Shown: positions 20,452 to 33,496, counted from the stretch's first letter. The stretch: 41,201 bases of DNA from Pantoea anthophila (GCF_006494375.1 NZ_VHIZ01000058.1:1-41201), one strand, 5' to 3'. Numbers and translations are program-made. The notes: generated by a model not told the origin, from the sequence alone.

Positions 20452-21399
20452 ATGTATCACCTTCGTGTGCCTCAGACAGCGGAAGAGCTGGATATCTACT
20501 ATCAGTTCCGCTGGGAAATGTTACGTAAACCGCTGCGTCAGCCGCAGGGGTCTGAACGTGACGCCTGGGATGCCTTAGCGCATCATCAGATGGTGGTGGA
20601 CGAGCAGGGAAATCCGGTCGCCATCGGTCGTCTCTACATTAATGCCGACAACGAGGCCGCTATCCGCTTCATGGCCGTTCATCCCTCCGTGCAGGGCAAA
20701 GGGCTGGGAACGCTGGTGGCAATGACGCTGGAGTCAGTGGCGCGTCAGGAAGGTGCCAAGCGGGTGACCTGCAGTGCCCGGGAAGATGCTGTCGCTTTCT
20801 TCGCGAAACTCGGCTACGTCAATCAGGGCGAGATAACCGCGCCGCAGACCACGCCGGTTCGTCACTTTCTGATGATTAAGCCGGTCATTACGCTGGATGA
20901 CATTCTGCACCGCGCCGACTGGTGCGGGCAGCTGCAACAGGCCTGGTACGATCACATCCCGCTCAGCGAGAAGATGGGGGTCCGCATTCTGCAGTTTACC
21001 GGGCAGAAATTTATTACCACCATGCCCGAGGCGGGCAACCAGAATCCGCACCATACCCTGTTCGCCGGCAGCCTCTTTTCGCTGGCAACACTGACCGGCT
21101 GGGGATTGATCTGGTTGCTGCTGCGCGAGCGTCATCTCGGTGGAACGATTATTCTGGCAGATGCCCACATTCGCTATAGCCATCCCATCAGCGGGCGGCC
21201 CGGCGCGATTGCCGATCTGGGCTCATTAAGCGGCGATCTGGATCGTCTGGCGCGTGGCCGTAAAGCGCGCGTGCAGCTTGAAGTGGAGCTGTTCGGCGAT
21301 GATGAGTGTGGCGCAGTGTTTGAAGGCGTTTATATCGTGCTACCCGCCGATCCCGACGGACCGCTGGAAGAGGGCGGTTCCGGCGCACGTATCAATTAA
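20452..21399 (+). CDS. fabY: FabY/YiiD, acetoacetyl-ACP synthase-type protein with GNAT and thioesterase-like domains
   Basis: A protein of about 315 residues in two domains. An N-terminal GNAT acetyltransferase domain (about 1-150) carries the acetyl-CoA loop [12 protein letters not shown]-terminal YiiD-type hotdog domain carries [26 protein letters not shown]. coli YiiD can initiate fatty-acid synthesis (FabY activity); that role is family knowledge. I chose ATG 20452 (GGGAG 8 nt upstream, homology starting at [14 protein letters not shown]). The frame also begins at GTG 20392, overlapping the dtd stop, and E. coli is annotated with a comparable short extension, so the start is uncertain. 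Confidence 0.9.
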   Translation: MYHLRVPQTAEELDIYYQFRWEMLRKPLRQPQGSERDAWDALAHHQMVVDEQGNPVAIGRLYINADNEAAIRFMAVHPSVQGKGLGTLVAMTLESVARQEGAKRVTCSAREDAVAFFAKLGYVNQGEITAPQTTPVRHFLMIKPVITLDDILHRADWCGQLQQAWYDHIPLSEKMGVRILQFTGQKFITTMPEAGNQNPHHTLFAGSLFSLATLTGWGLIWLLLRERHLGGTIILADAHIRYSHPISGRPGAIADLGSLSGDLDRLARGRKARVQLEVELFGDDECGAVFEGVYIVLPADPDGPLEEGGSGARIN

Positions 21400-21400
21400 T

Positions 21401-21428
21401 CAGCAGGGCCGCACCCGCGGCCCTGCTG
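21401..21428. terminator. Hairpin between convergent fabY and yicH
   Basis: A perfect 12-bp GC-rich stem (21401-21412 with 21417-21428) and a 4-nt loop fill the 32-bp gap between the two stop codons. It lacks a T run on either strand. It may still act as a shared bidirectional 3' end for both transcripts. Confidence 0.55.
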
Positions 21429-21431
21429 CGA

Positions 21432-23111
21432 TTATCGGACCTCACCGGCCTGCATGGTCTGCTGCAGCTGCTGACTGTCGGTTGTCACCGACAGCGTGCC
21501 ATTTACCGTCGGACGCAGTGGCTGATCAGCGCGTAACGCACCGCTGAGTTGCAGCTGCATATTGCTGTCTCCCGTTAGCGGCAACGCGGGCCATCCCCAG
21601 TTCTGCAATACGTTCACCGGCACCGCACGGCCGGTCAGCTGCAGCGTCAGCGGACGGGCGGATTGCTGGCCCACGGTGGCCGTTCCTTCGAGCAGTCCCT
21701 TGTTACTGAACGCGCTCAGCTCCGTTACCTGAATCTGCTCCGCGTCAGCACTCAGCGCAATGGATGGGTGACGCAGATCGGTACGGTTAAAGGTGGACTC
21801 CGCCGCATTCAGGCTCAGCTTACCCGACCAGATCCCCCACTGATGCTGCTGCGCCAGTCGCAGATTCTCACCCGTGCCATCCAGTGATGTCAGCTGGAAA
21901 GGAAAGGCCGGATTGATATCGATAATCAGGTTCCGGTTCGACATAAAACGCGTTACCTCTACACTCTCCAGCCACGCGGGCAGGGTTGCCTGCCAGCGGT
22001 CGCGCCAGTCCTGCGGCAGGGTATATTCCAGCCCGGCAACGGCCAGATTTTTCAGGGTCAGGCGTTTATCGCTGCGCGACCAGTCACCGTCAGCCCGAAT
22101 CACACCGTTCGCCCAGCGTGAACTGAACTGCGTCAGTGCGATGCCCTGCGGAGAAAAATCCAGGTTAACGATAGGGTCGTTAAGCTCGAAACCCCCGTTG
22201 ATAAAATTGCTGGCATTCAGCGCCAGTGAACCATCATTACTCTGCCAGTCGTCTCCCTGCCAGTTAACGTTTCTCAGCGTCAGGTCGAGGTCGGTTACCG
22301 CCCAGTCCGGTCCCTGCAGACGGGCATCGGTCAGATCGAGTCGCGTAATCGCGATGGAGGGAACCACCTGCAGGCTGTGCAGGAAATCTTTCAGACTGCT
22401 TGCGGTCTGCAGACGGATATCGTTCAGTCGCAGCTGGTTGATTTTCCAGTTGCCCTGGGCATCCCGTTCACCGTTACCGGTCATGGAGCCGCGCGCCAGA
22501 TCGGCACCGATGTTGTCAAAGCGCATCCGGCCCTGGGAAACACTTCCCTGAATCAGTACGTTCTCGCCCGCCACATTGTTCAGCGTCATGCTGCCAGCGC
22601 TCATCTGGAAGCGGGCATCGCGGCCCAGCATATCGCGGGCGGTCGGTTTCCACGGCAGAATGCCGCCATTCACCTGCTGAGCAAACAGCGGTAACGCGCT
22701 GCCGGGGCTGTCGAGACGCATGTTATTGAGTTGCAGGCGGTCAGCCTGAATCGGAAGCGCGCTGTCTGGCGTCAGGTTAGCCAGGTTCACTTCCCCGTCG
22801 CGCAGCTCAAGGCTGCTGAAATGCAGCGGATCGCTGAACTGAATCAGGGCCAGACCGAGATCGACCCGCTTTGCTACGAGTACTGCAGGCTGCCCATCGT
22901 GACCAAAGCTGAAATCATCCAGAATGATGTGAGAGGGCGAGGAGAAATTGTGTTCAATTTTACTCAGGGAGAGATGCCATTCGGTTTTGTCGCTCACCCA
23001 CCGGCTAAACCAGCCTGCACCCCACTGTGTCTGCAGCAGCACATAGATCACCACCAGGGTGAAAAGCAGCAGTAACAGTATGGTGAGGAAAAACTTTCCA
23101 AGAAATTTCAT
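21432..23111 (-). CDS. yicH: YicH, AsmA-family membrane-anchored periplasmic protein
   Basis: A 559-residue AsmA-like protein (E. coli YicH 569). One N-terminal membrane segment (KFFLTILLLLLFTLVVIYVL) anchors a long periplasmic part rich in beta-strands, with the family block GPDWAVTDLDLTLRN and the C-terminal QNWGWPALPLTGD shared with E. coli YicH. AsmA-like proteins are thought to help phospholipid transport to the outer membrane; for YicH this is inference. The start MKFLGK has AAGGA upstream; the frame extends 21 codons further without support. Downstream of xanP on the same strand. Confidence 0.92.
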   Translation of the reverse strand: MKFLGKFFLTILLLLLFTLVVIYVLLQTQWGAGWFSRWVSDKTEWHLSLSKIEHNFSSPSHIILDDFSFGHDGQPAVLVAKRVDLGLALIQFSDPLHFSSLELRDGEVNLANLTPDSALPIQADRLQLNNMRLDSPGSALPLFAQQVNGGILPWKPTARDMLGRDARFQMSAGSMTLNNVAGENVLIQGSVSQGRMRFDNIGADLARGSMTGNGERDAQGNWKINQLRLNDIRLQTASSLKDFLHSLQVVPSIAITRLDLTDARLQGPDWAVTDLDLTLRNVNWQGDDWQSNDGSLALNASNFINGGFELNDPIVNLDFSPQGIALTQFSSRWANGVIRADGDWSRSDKRLTLKNLAVAGLEYTLPQDWRDRWQATLPAWLESVEVTRFMSNRNLIIDINPAFPFQLTSLDGTGENLRLAQQHQWGIWSGKLSLNAAESTFNRTDLRHPSIALSADAEQIQVTELSAFSNKGLLEGTATVGQQSARPLTLQLTGRAVPVNVLQNWGWPALPLTGDSNMQLQLSGALRADQPLRPTVNGTLSVTTDSQQLQQTMQAGEVR

Positions 23112-23204
23112 CGCATCCTTCCCGCGTTCAATCCGGTGAGAGGTTGTTATGCCTGAATTACCGTTACAGCTCAACAGCCTGGATGTAAATACGAAGAAAT
23201 AGCA

Positions 23205-23222
23205 GGCAGGCCGAAGCCTGCC
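23205..23222 (-). terminator. xanP terminator (weak)
   Basis: A 7-bp stem GGCAGGC/GCCTGCC around a UUCG tetraloop on the minus strand, 7 nt after the xanP stop and followed by the T-rich TGCTATTTCTTC. The T tract is imperfect. Confidence 0.6.
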
Positions 23223-23229
23223 CGTGGCC

Positions 23230-24603
23230 TTACTTCTCTGGCGGGAAAATCAGGTTGAGCAGGATAGCGGTAATACCGCCCGCGGCAATGCCGGAAGAGA
23301 GCAGGGTTTTCAGCCAGTCAGGGGCAAACTGCAGGATCAGTGGCTGCTGGGAAACACCCAGGCCCACGGCCAGCGACAGCGCAATAATCATGATGGCGCG
23401 GCGGTTGAGCGGCTCGCGTGACACGATGCGAACGCCCGACGCAGCAATGGTGCCGAACATCACAATGGTGGCACCGCCAAGCACCGGCTCAGGGATCAGC
23501 TGCACCAGACCACTGACCGCCGGGAACAGCCCCAGCACAATCAGCATCAGCGCCACCACAAAGCCCACGTAGCGGCTGGCCACGCCGGTTAACTGAATCA
23601 CCCCGTTATTCTGACCGAAGCAGGAGTTAGGGAAGGTGTTAAACAGCGCAGAGACAAAGGAGTTCAGGCCATTCGCCAGCACGCCGCCCTTCAGGCGTTT
23701 CATATAGAGAGGGCCGCTCACCGGCTGCTCTGATACATCCGAGGTGGCCGTGATGTCGCCGATGGTCTCCAGTGAGGTCACCATAAACACCAGCATCAGC
23801 GGGATGAGCAGGTTCCAGTCGAAGCCCAGTCCGTAATAGAGCGGGCTGGGCACCCTGATCAGCGGCTGATCGGCCGGGAGACCTGAGGCAGGCAGCATGC
23901 CCATGGCCCAGGCCAGCAGATAGCCGACCGCCATCGCAATCACCAGGGAGGCGACACGCAGGTAAGGGTTTTTCTGCCGGTTAAGCAGCACGATCACCAG
24001 CAGCACCGCGCCGGCCAGCATCAGGTTTTTCGGCGCGCCAAAGGTGTGATCGTTAATCGCACCGAATCCCCCGCCGATAGAGGTGAGTCCCACCTGAATC
24101 AGCGACAGGCCGATAATCATGACCACGATACCGGACACCAGCGGGGTAATGATCCGGCGTGCCAGGTGCAGGACGCGGGACAGCACCATCTCAGTACAGG
24201 AGGCCACCATCAGCGTACCAAACAGGGCCGCCATCATGGTGGGAACATCCGCACCGCCGTTTTTTAGCGCCATCCCCCCCATGATTAAGGGGGTGACGAA
24301 GTTGAAGCTGGTTCCCTGAATCGACAGCAGGCCCGAACCGACCGGCCCCCAGGTTTTGATCTGCAGCAGTGATGCCACGCCCGAGGCAAACAGCGACATG
24401 CTGATGATGTGCCGGGTGTCTTCTGCGGGCAGGCCCAGTGCCTGACAGATCAGTATCGCGGGCGTGATGACGGCAACAAACATGGCCAGCAGATGCTGAG
24501 CGGCAGCAAACAGCGTCTGCGGAAGGGGAGGACGATCGTCGAGGCGGTAAATCAGTTCGCTTTGCAGAGCGGAGGGCTGGTCTGGCTGCGGATTGGTGGA
24601 CAT
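23230..24603 (-). CDS. xanP: XanP, high-affinity xanthine:H+ symporter
   Basis: A 457-residue NAT/NCS2 purine transporter with 12-14 membrane segments. The family signature is in TM10 ([14 protein letters not shown]), and the purine-binding regions [14 protein letters not shown] and [21 protein letters not shown] are conserved. It matches E. coli XanP (YicE, 463 residues) throughout. Transcribed from the promoter at 24634, which overlaps a PurR-like operator. In E. coli gltS lies between this gene and recG; it is missing here. Confidence 0.95.
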   Translation of the reverse strand: MSTNPQPDQPSALQSELIYRLDDRPPLPQTLFAAAQHLLAMFVAVITPAILICQALGLPAEDTRHIISMSLFASGVASLLQIKTWGPVGSGLLSIQGTSFNFVTPLIMGGMALKNGGADVPTMMAALFGTLMVASCTEMVLSRVLHLARRIITPLVSGIVVMIIGLSLIQVGLTSIGGGFGAINDHTFGAPKNLMLAGAVLLVIVLLNRQKNPYLRVASLVIAMAVGYLLAWAMGMLPASGLPADQPLIRVPSPLYYGLGFDWNLLIPLMLVFMVTSLETIGDITATSDVSEQPVSGPLYMKRLKGGVLANGLNSFVSALFNTFPNSCFGQNNGVIQLTGVASRYVGFVVALMLIVLGLFPAVSGLVQLIPEPVLGGATIVMFGTIAASGVRIVSREPLNRRAIMIIALSLAVGLGVSQQPLILQFAPDWLKTLLSSGIAAGGITAILLNLIFPPEK

Positions 24604-24633
24604 CTTCTGCTCTTCCCGAAAAAGTGTGTGGCG

Positions 24634-24661
24634 ATTGTAATCATCCGCAGGCTAAAAGCAA
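24634..24661 (-). promoter_or_regulatory. Candidate xanP promoter
   Basis: On the minus strand TTGCTT (24661-24656), a 16-bp spacer and TACAAT (24639-24634) lie about 30 nt before the xanP start. The -35 is inside the PurR-like operator. Confidence 0.6.
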
Positions 24662-24671
24662 TCGTTTGCCC
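24656..24671 (-). promoter_or_regulatory. PurR-like operator upstream of xanP
   Basis: The minus strand reads GGGCAAACGATTGCTT. It fits the PurR consensus ANGCAANCGNTTNCNT at every fixed position except the first. It overlaps the -35 of the only good promoter, the classic repression arrangement. Control of a xanthine transporter by the purine repressor is biologically sensible, but binding is inferred. Confidence 0.62.
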
Positions 24672-24708
24672 GGCTGAGGTGAAAAGTGGGTGCGGGCAGG
24701 GGCGTGAC

Positions 24709-26787
24709 TCAGACGTTGGTATAACGGGTATTTTCAGGCAGCCAGCGTTCAATCAGGGCGCTGGCCTGTTCGGGATAGTGCTGATGGATGTGACGCGCGA
24801 CACGCTGAACTTCGGGCACCATCGCCTGATCGCGCAGCAGGTCGGCCACTTTAAACTCGGCGTTACCGGTCTGGCGGGTGCCCAGCAGCTCACCTGGCCC
24901 GCGTATCTCCAGATCGAACTGGGCAATGACGAAGCCATCGTTGCTGTCTCGCAGCACCTGCAAACGCTTCTGCGCCGTCTTGCTGAGCGGCGCTTTGTAG
25001 AGCAGCACACAGTGTGAGGCTACCGCACCGCGACCGACCCGGCCCCGCAGCTGATGCAGCTGTGCCAGGCCTAACCGTTCCGGATTCTCAATAATCATCA
25101 GGCTGGCGTTAGGCACGTCTACCCCGACTTCAATCACCGTGGTCGCCACCAGCAGTTGCAGCTCGTTTGCTTTAAACGCCTGCATCACCGCCTGTTTCTC
25201 GGCGGGTTTCATCCGGCCATGCACCAGGCCTATATTCAACGCAGGCAGCGCCGTTTTAAGGGCTTCCCAGCTCGCCTCTGCCGCCTGCGCCTCCAGTAAT
25301 TCTGACTCTTCAATCAGGGTGCAGACCCAGTAGGCCTGACGCCCTTCACGGCAGGCATGTTCCACCCGTGCGACGATCTCATCCCGTCGGGAGTCGGGAA
25401 TGGCCACGGTGGTCACCGGTGTGCGTCCCGGCGGCAGCTCGTCGATGGTTGAGGTATCCAGATCGGCATAGGCGGTCATCGCCAGGGTGCGCGGGATGGG
25501 GGTGGCGGTCATGATCAGCTGATGCGGATGGAAACCCTGCTCCTCACCTTTTTCCCACAGCGCGAGGCGCTGGTGGACGCCGAACCGATGCTGTTCATCA
25601 ATGATGACCAGCGCCAGTCCCTTAAACTGCACCTGTTCCTGAAACAGAGCATGGGTGCCGACGACCATCGCCACCTGACCGCTGGCGATCGCTTCCTGCT
25701 GCGCCTGACGCGCTTTGCCTTTCTGTTTCCCCGCCAGCCAGCCGACTTCAATTCCCAGCGGTGCAAACCACTGACGAAAGTTACTGGCGTGCTGTTCAGC
25801 CAGCAGTTCGGTCGGCGCCATCAGCGCCACCTGTTTACCGTGGGCGATCACGTTCAGCGCAGCGAGCGCAGCCACCAGCGTCTTGCCTGAGCCAACATCA
25901 CCCTGCACCAGTCGCATCATCGGAAAGTCATTCGCCAGATCGTTTTCTATCTCCGCCACCACGCGTTTCTGCGCCTGGGTGGGCGAGAAGGGCAGCGCGG
26001 CCAGCAGCTGGTCACTCAGGTTATGGCGCGGCGGCATGGGTAACGCGTAATAGCGCTGCGCACCGGCGCGCACCGCCAGCATACTCAGGTTGTGCGCCAG
26101 AAGCTCTTCCAGAATCAGGCGGCGCTGGGCCGGATGGCGGCCACTCTCCAGTTCGCTGAGCCGGAGGTCGGGCGGTGGGCGATGCAGCGTGCGTAAGGCA
26201 TCGGGCAGGCTGATCAGACCGCCGCTCAGCTCCTGCGGCAGCAGTTCGGCTATCGGGCAGCTCTCCAGCAGTGTCAGCGCCTGATCGGTCAGATTACGCA
26301 GCGTGGCCTGGCGGATACCTTCGGTGGTGGGATAAACCGGCGTTAAGGTCTCTTCCAGCGTTACACTGCTCTGTTCGCCCTGGATGCGGTATTCAGGATG
26401 GATAATCTCAGCACCACGCTGGCCGCGCTTGATTTCACCATAGGCGGTAACGTGACGACCCGGCGACAGGTTGTTCTTCATACCGGCATTGAAATTGAAG
26501 AAGCGCATGGTCAGCACGCCGCTGCCATCGCTGATCTGGCAGACCATCATCCGGCGACGACCAAAGGTGATATCTGTGTGCAGTACTTCGCCTTCTACGG
26601 TGGCCCAGATGCCAGGCAGCAGATCGTTAATGGCATAGAGCTGAGTGCGGTCTTCGTAGCGCAGCGGGAGATGAAGCAGCAGATCCTGAATGGTGTGCAG
26701 GCCTATTCTGGCCAGCTTTGCTGCCTGGCTGGCACCGACGCCGGTCAGGGTACTGAGCGGGATGGCATCCAGCAGACGGCCTTTCAT
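24709..26787 (-). CDS. recG: RecG, branched-DNA helicase
   Basis: A 692-residue superfamily 2 helicase (E. coli 693) that reverses stalled replication forks and processes Holliday junctions. An N-terminal wedge/OB-fold domain covers about 1-240 (LDAIPLSTLTGVGASQAAKL). Helicase domain 1 has Walker A GDVGSGKT and the DEQH box. Helicase domain 2 has HGRMKP, the ATTVIEVGVDVPNA motif, QLRGRVGRG and the RecG C-terminal part. Last gene of the gmk-rpoZ-spoT-trmH-recG operon; its start overlaps the trmH stop by 4 nt. Confidence 0.97.
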   Translation of the reverse strand: MKGRLLDAIPLSTLTGVGASQAAKLARIGLHTIQDLLLHLPLRYEDRTQLYAINDLLPGIWATVEGEVLHTDITFGRRRMMVCQISDGSGVLTMRFFNFNAGMKNNLSPGRHVTAYGEIKRGQRGAEIIHPEYRIQGEQSSVTLEETLTPVYPTTEGIRQATLRNLTDQALTLLESCPIAELLPQELSGGLISLPDALRTLHRPPPDLRLSELESGRHPAQRRLILEELLAHNLSMLAVRAGAQRYYALPMPPRHNLSDQLLAALPFSPTQAQKRVVAEIENDLANDFPMMRLVQGDVGSGKTLVAALAALNVIAHGKQVALMAPTELLAEQHASNFRQWFAPLGIEVGWLAGKQKGKARQAQQEAIASGQVAMVVGTHALFQEQVQFKGLALVIIDEQHRFGVHQRLALWEKGEEQGFHPHQLIMTATPIPRTLAMTAYADLDTSTIDELPPGRTPVTTVAIPDSRRDEIVARVEHACREGRQAYWVCTLIEESELLEAQAAEASWEALKTALPALNIGLVHGRMKPAEKQAVMQAFKANELQLLVATTVIEVGVDVPNASLMIIENPERLGLAQLHQLRGRVGRGAVASHCVLLYKAPLSKTAQKRLQVLRDSNDGFVIAQFDLEIRGPGELLGTRQTGNAEFKVADLLRDQAMVPEVQRVARHIHQHYPEQASALIERWLPENTRYTNV

Positions 26788-27482
26788 CGTCTTTTACCGG
26801 TCGATTGCATCGTCGCCCACCAGCTGGGATCGGCGTCGACTTCACCCTGAGCGTTGATGCGCGGATAGGGCAACCCTTTCTGTCTGGCGACGCGTGCCAG
26901 CACCGGGAATCCGCCTTCGAACAGCAGGCGCTGCTGTTCCTCTTCGTCCAGCAGGCTGTAGTCGCGCAGATAGAGCCCCGCATTCTGCCGCTGTCGCTGT
27001 GCTTCGTACAGGATCAGCGCGCAGGCGACCGAGACATTCAGCGACTGAACCATCCCCACCATCGGAATAACAATCTGCCGATCGGCCAGCGCCAGTGCTT
27101 CTTCGGTAATCCCGGTTTTTTCCTGTCCCATCAGGATGCAGGTCGGCAGGGTGTAATCGATCTCGCGGAAATCAACGGCATCCGCAGAGAGATGGGTCGC
27201 TAAAACCTGCATCTTCTGCTGTTTAAGCTGTTTTACGGCATCGCCGATGGTGGGATGGGTGACCACTTTCACCCAGCTGTTGCTGCCGGCAGAGGCAGAA
27301 GCCTGCGTGCGCATCCGCTGGCTGGGCCAGACCGCATGCACTTCGTGGATGCCCACGGCGTCGGCCGTGCGGATCACTGCGGAAACATTGTGCGGCTTAT
27401 GCACCTGCTCCATACAGACCGTGAGATCGTGCTGGCGCAGTGCCAGCATCGCCTGAATCCGGGCAAAACGTTGATCGTTCAT
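26784..27482 (-). CDS. trmH: TrmH, tRNA (guanosine-18-2'-O)-methyltransferase
   Basis: A 232-residue SPOUT methyltransferase that methylates the ribose of G18 in the D-loop of tRNA. Motif 1 is NVSAVIRTADAVG, motif 2 ILMGQEKTGI and motif 3 IPMVGMVQSLNVSVACALILYE, forming the trefoil knot. It fits the E. coli length (229). It lies 3 nt after the spoT stop and overlaps recG by 4 nt, consistent with a single operon. Confidence 0.96.
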   Translation of the reverse strand: MNDQRFARIQAMLALRQHDLTVCMEQVHKPHNVSAVIRTADAVGIHEVHAVWPSQRMRTQASASAGSNSWVKVVTHPTIGDAVKQLKQQKMQVLATHLSADAVDFREIDYTLPTCILMGQEKTGITEEALALADRQIVIPMVGMVQSLNVSVACALILYEAQRQRQNAGLYLRDYSLLDEEEQQRLLFEGGFPVLARVARQKGLPYPRINAQGEVDADPSWWATMQSTGKRR

Positions 27483-27485
27483 GCA

Positions 27486-29591
27486 CTAATTACGGTTACG
27501 GTGGACTTTAATCACATCCGGCATCACGCGGATTTTCCGCATGATGTTGGCCAGATGGACGCGGTCACGGGCGGTCAGGCGGATAAAGGCGCTGTAAACG
27601 CGGCCATCGCGCTCTTCGGTATTCAGGCTCTGAATATTCGAGCCGGCGGTATTAATCGCCGCCGTCAGGTTAGCCAGCGCGCCCTGATGGTTAAACATGT
27701 CGACCTTGATCTCCGCCACGAACTCCTGCTCAGTGACTTTGTCCCACTCGACCGGCATGAATTTTTCGGGCTCTTTCTGATAGCCGCGAATATTCCGGCA
27801 GGATTCGTGATGCACCACCAGCCCTTTTCCGGGGCTGACGTGGGCCACAATCGGGTCACCAGGAATAGGGCGGCAGCATTTGGCGAAGGTAATCAATACG
27901 CCATCAGCGCCCTTGATCGGCAGCTTACCGCGTTTGCTGTTGCTGATCGTCTTGTTGTCAGCCTGCAGCAGGTTCTTCGCCACCACCACGCTCATTGCGT
28001 TGCCCAGACCGATCTCGGCCAGCAGATCGTCGAGCGAAGTCAGCTTCATGCGATCCAGCTCCTGGCGGATATTCTCAGCCGGGATTTCAGCCAGTTTACG
28101 GCTGCCGCCCAGCGCATGGCTGAGCAGGCGGCGACCCAGATTGACCGAGTCTTCGCGCTTAAGGTTTTTCAGCAGCTGACGGATTTTGGCACGGGCTTTG
28201 GAGCTGACGACGAAGTTAAGCCAGGCTGCGTTAGGCCGGGCGCCTGGGGCGGTAATGATCTCAATCGTCTGCCCGCTGGTCAGCGGCTGCGACAGCGGAT
28301 AAGGCTGGCGATCGACGCGCGCGCCGACGCAGGCATGACCAATATCGGTGTGAACCGCATAGGCGAAGTCCACCGGTGTCGCGCCGGTGGGCAGTTCCAC
28401 AATGCGGCCTTCAGGCGTAAAGACGTAGATCTCGTCAGGAAAGAGATCGGACTTCACGCTCTCAATAAATTCAAATGAGCTGCCCGCACTCTGTTGCAGC
28501 TCCAGCAGGCTTTGCAGCCAGCGCTGGGCGCGAATCTGTGCGGTGGTGCCACTTTCGCCCGCCTGTTTGTAGGCCCAGTGCGCAGCGACCCCCATCTCCG
28601 CCATCTGATCCATATCCTCGGTGCGAATCTGCACTTCAACCGGCACGCCGTGCGGGCCAATCATGGAGGTATGGAGCGACTGATAGCCGTTAGCTTTGGG
28701 AATGGCGATGTAATCTTTCACGCGACCCGGACGCGGCTTATAGAGGCTGTGCATCTGGCCCAGAACGCGATAGCAGGTATCCAGGTCTTTCACGATGACG
28801 CGAAAGGCGTAGATATCCATAATCGAGTGAAAACGCTGCTCTTTCAGCGTCATTTTGCGGTAGATCGAGTAAAGATGCTTTTCACGACCGCTGACGCGGC
28901 AGGGGATGCCCGCTTCCTGCAAACGGCCATCGATCTCAGAAAGAATCTTCTGGATCATCTCTTTACGGTTACCGCGCGCGGCTTTCACCACCTCTTTAAT
29001 TACCCGATAGCGGTTCGGATAGAGGGCCTCAAAACCGAGCTCTTCCAGCTCCGTTTTCAGATGGTGAATACCCAGGCGGTGCGCCAGCGGACTGTAAATC
29101 TCTAACGTCTCCAGCGCGATGCGGCGACGTTTGTCCGGGCGTAATGACCCCAGGGTGCGCATATTGTGGGTGCGGTCAGCCAGCTTGATGAGAATGACGC
29201 GGATATCCTGCACCATCGCCATAATCATCTTGCGGAAGTTCTCTGCCTGCGCCTCTTTCTTGTCGCGGAATTTCAGCTTATCCAGCTTGGAAACGCCTTC
29301 GACCAGTTCCGCCACGCTTTTACCGAACAGCTGTTCCATGTCCTGGTAAGTGGCAGGCGTATCTTCGATGACGTCATGCAGCAGCGCGGCCATGAGGGTC
29401 TCATGGTCGAGCTTCATTTCCGCCAGAATACAGGCCACGGCAACCGGATGGGTGATATAAGGCTCACCGCTGGAGCGTGTCTGTCCCTCGTGGGCATCAC
29501 GTGCGACAAGGTAGGCTTGCTGGAGGCGCTTGATCTGCTCCTCTGGCAAGTATTTTTCAATCAGTTGATTGAGGCTCTCAAACAGATACAA
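27486..29591 (-). CDS. spoT: SpoT, bifunctional (p)ppGpp synthetase/hydrolase
   Basis: A 701-residue stringent-response enzyme (E. coli 702). The HD hydrolase domain (about 1-200) has HPVAVACIL, the HDVIEDT motif and LADRTHNMRTL. The weak synthetase domain (about 200-360) has RVKDYIAIPKANGYQSLHT. TGS (VFTPEGRIVELPTGATPVDFAY), helical and zinc-finger-like (AKCCRPIPGDP) regions and a C-terminal ACT domain follow. It degrades ppGpp and makes it under carbon or fatty-acid stress. Third gene of the gmk-rpoZ operon. Confidence 0.98.
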   Translation of the reverse strand: MYLFESLNQLIEKYLPEEQIKRLQQAYLVARDAHEGQTRSSGEPYITHPVAVACILAEMKLDHETLMAALLHDVIEDTPATYQDMEQLFGKSVAELVEGVSKLDKLKFRDKKEAQAENFRKMIMAMVQDIRVILIKLADRTHNMRTLGSLRPDKRRRIALETLEIYSPLAHRLGIHHLKTELEELGFEALYPNRYRVIKEVVKAARGNRKEMIQKILSEIDGRLQEAGIPCRVSGREKHLYSIYRKMTLKEQRFHSIMDIYAFRVIVKDLDTCYRVLGQMHSLYKPRPGRVKDYIAIPKANGYQSLHTSMIGPHGVPVEVQIRTEDMDQMAEMGVAAHWAYKQAGESGTTAQIRAQRWLQSLLELQQSAGSSFEFIESVKSDLFPDEIYVFTPEGRIVELPTGATPVDFAYAVHTDIGHACVGARVDRQPYPLSQPLTSGQTIEIITAPGARPNAAWLNFVVSSKARAKIRQLLKNLKREDSVNLGRRLLSHALGGSRKLAEIPAENIRQELDRMKLTSLDDLLAEIGLGNAMSVVVAKNLLQADNKTISNSKRGKLPIKGADGVLITFAKCCRPIPGDPIVAHVSPGKGLVVHHESCRNIRGYQKEPEKFMPVEWDKVTEQEFVAEIKVDMFNHQGALANLTAAINTAGSNIQSLNTEERDGRVYSAFIRLTARDRVHLANIMRKIRVMPDVIKVHRNRN

Positions 29592-29611
29592 GGGCGACCT
29601 GCAGGTGGCTG

Positions 29612-29887
29612 TTAACGACGACCTTCAGCGATAGCGGTAACGGCCTGTAACTCAGCGGCTTCCTGCTCTTGCTGTTCCTGACGATCACGCACATCTAAAA
29701 TCTGATTGGTGACCAGACCTTCTTCGATTTCGCGCAGAGCGATAACGGTAGGTTTGTCGTTCTCTTCCGGAACCAGCGGATCTTTACCGCCAACCTGCAT
29801 CTGACGTGCACGACGTGCAGCGACCAACACCAGGTCAAAACGATTACCAACTTTTTCTACTGCGTCCTGAACGGTTACGCGTGCCAT
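29612..29887 (-). CDS. rpoZ: RNA polymerase omega subunit
   Basis: A 91-residue omega subunit, the same length as E. coli. The N-terminal [20 protein letters not shown] is almost invariant, including the MAR residues that form part of ppGpp site 1 on RNA polymerase. It assists beta' folding and assembly. The genetic link with spoT (20 nt apart) joins the alarmone receptor subunit to the alarmone hydrolase. Confidence 0.98.
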   Translation of the reverse strand: MARVTVQDAVEKVGNRFDLVLVAARRARQMQVGGKDPLVPEENDKPTVIALREIEEGLVTNQILDVRDRQEQQEQEAAELQAVTAIAEGRR

Positions 29888-29941
29888 AGGTGTGCTACTC
29901 CACAGATGAAGAAATGACTGCGCATCATACTGAAACTGTAT

Positions 29942-30733
<792 letters not shown>

Positions 30734-30777
30734 TCATTGTACATCGCCGCTGGCTGCTGCTGATGGCCTGAGGTTGA

Positions 30778-33111
<2,334 letters not shown>

Positions 33112-33463
33112 AGCAGGCTCCAGTGAGACGGCGACAAGGCTACGGCATTACCTTAGCGCCAGCGACTGAGATTTTCTGGCGAGCGGCGTCCGGGATGAGC
33201 GCAGTTTATACCAGCCAGCGATGGCGTCAGCATATAAAGGCTCTCTGACGAGCGGACTGAGCTGAACGCATGAGAAAAACTGAGATGAAGGCGCAGAGAT
33301 CCGGGGCATGTTTCTGTCCGGATTGCGCTTACGCAGAACGGGGGACGTCGTGACCGCAAAGGCTTTTTCGCTACCCGGCGGAGATTCATCCGGACAGGAA
33401 GGAATAAGCAGAGGTGAGGATAGAGGAAATAACCGGTCACAGGGAAAAGATATCCGGCGCAAT
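33112..33463 (+). other. Gap between yicG and the flippase fragment
   Basis: About 350 bp with no convincing gene. Two overlapping minus-strand frames of 104-116 codons have no domain, no good ribosome binding site and a skewed Ser/Pro/Arg composition. The only structure noticed is a 10-bp inverted repeat, CTGTCCGGAT at 33314-33323 and ATCCGGACAG at 33388-33397. The yicG promoter should lie near 33112-33180. Confidence 0.5.
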
Positions 33464-33496
33464 AAAAAAGAAAGGCGTGCTGGTTAACAGCACGCC
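33464..33496 (-). terminator. Terminator after the flippase fragment
   Basis: A perfect 9-bp stem (GGCGTGCTG at 33474-33482 with CAGCACGCC at 33488-33496) and a 5-nt loop are followed on the minus strand by a TTTCTTTTTT tract. It lies about 50 nt after the stop of the truncated flippase gene. Confidence 0.88.

Noticed and set aside
27255..28478. 407-codon plus-strand frame
   Set aside because: It is antisense to trmH and spoT, both unmistakable, and has no family resemblance; a shadow frame of GC-rich codon use.
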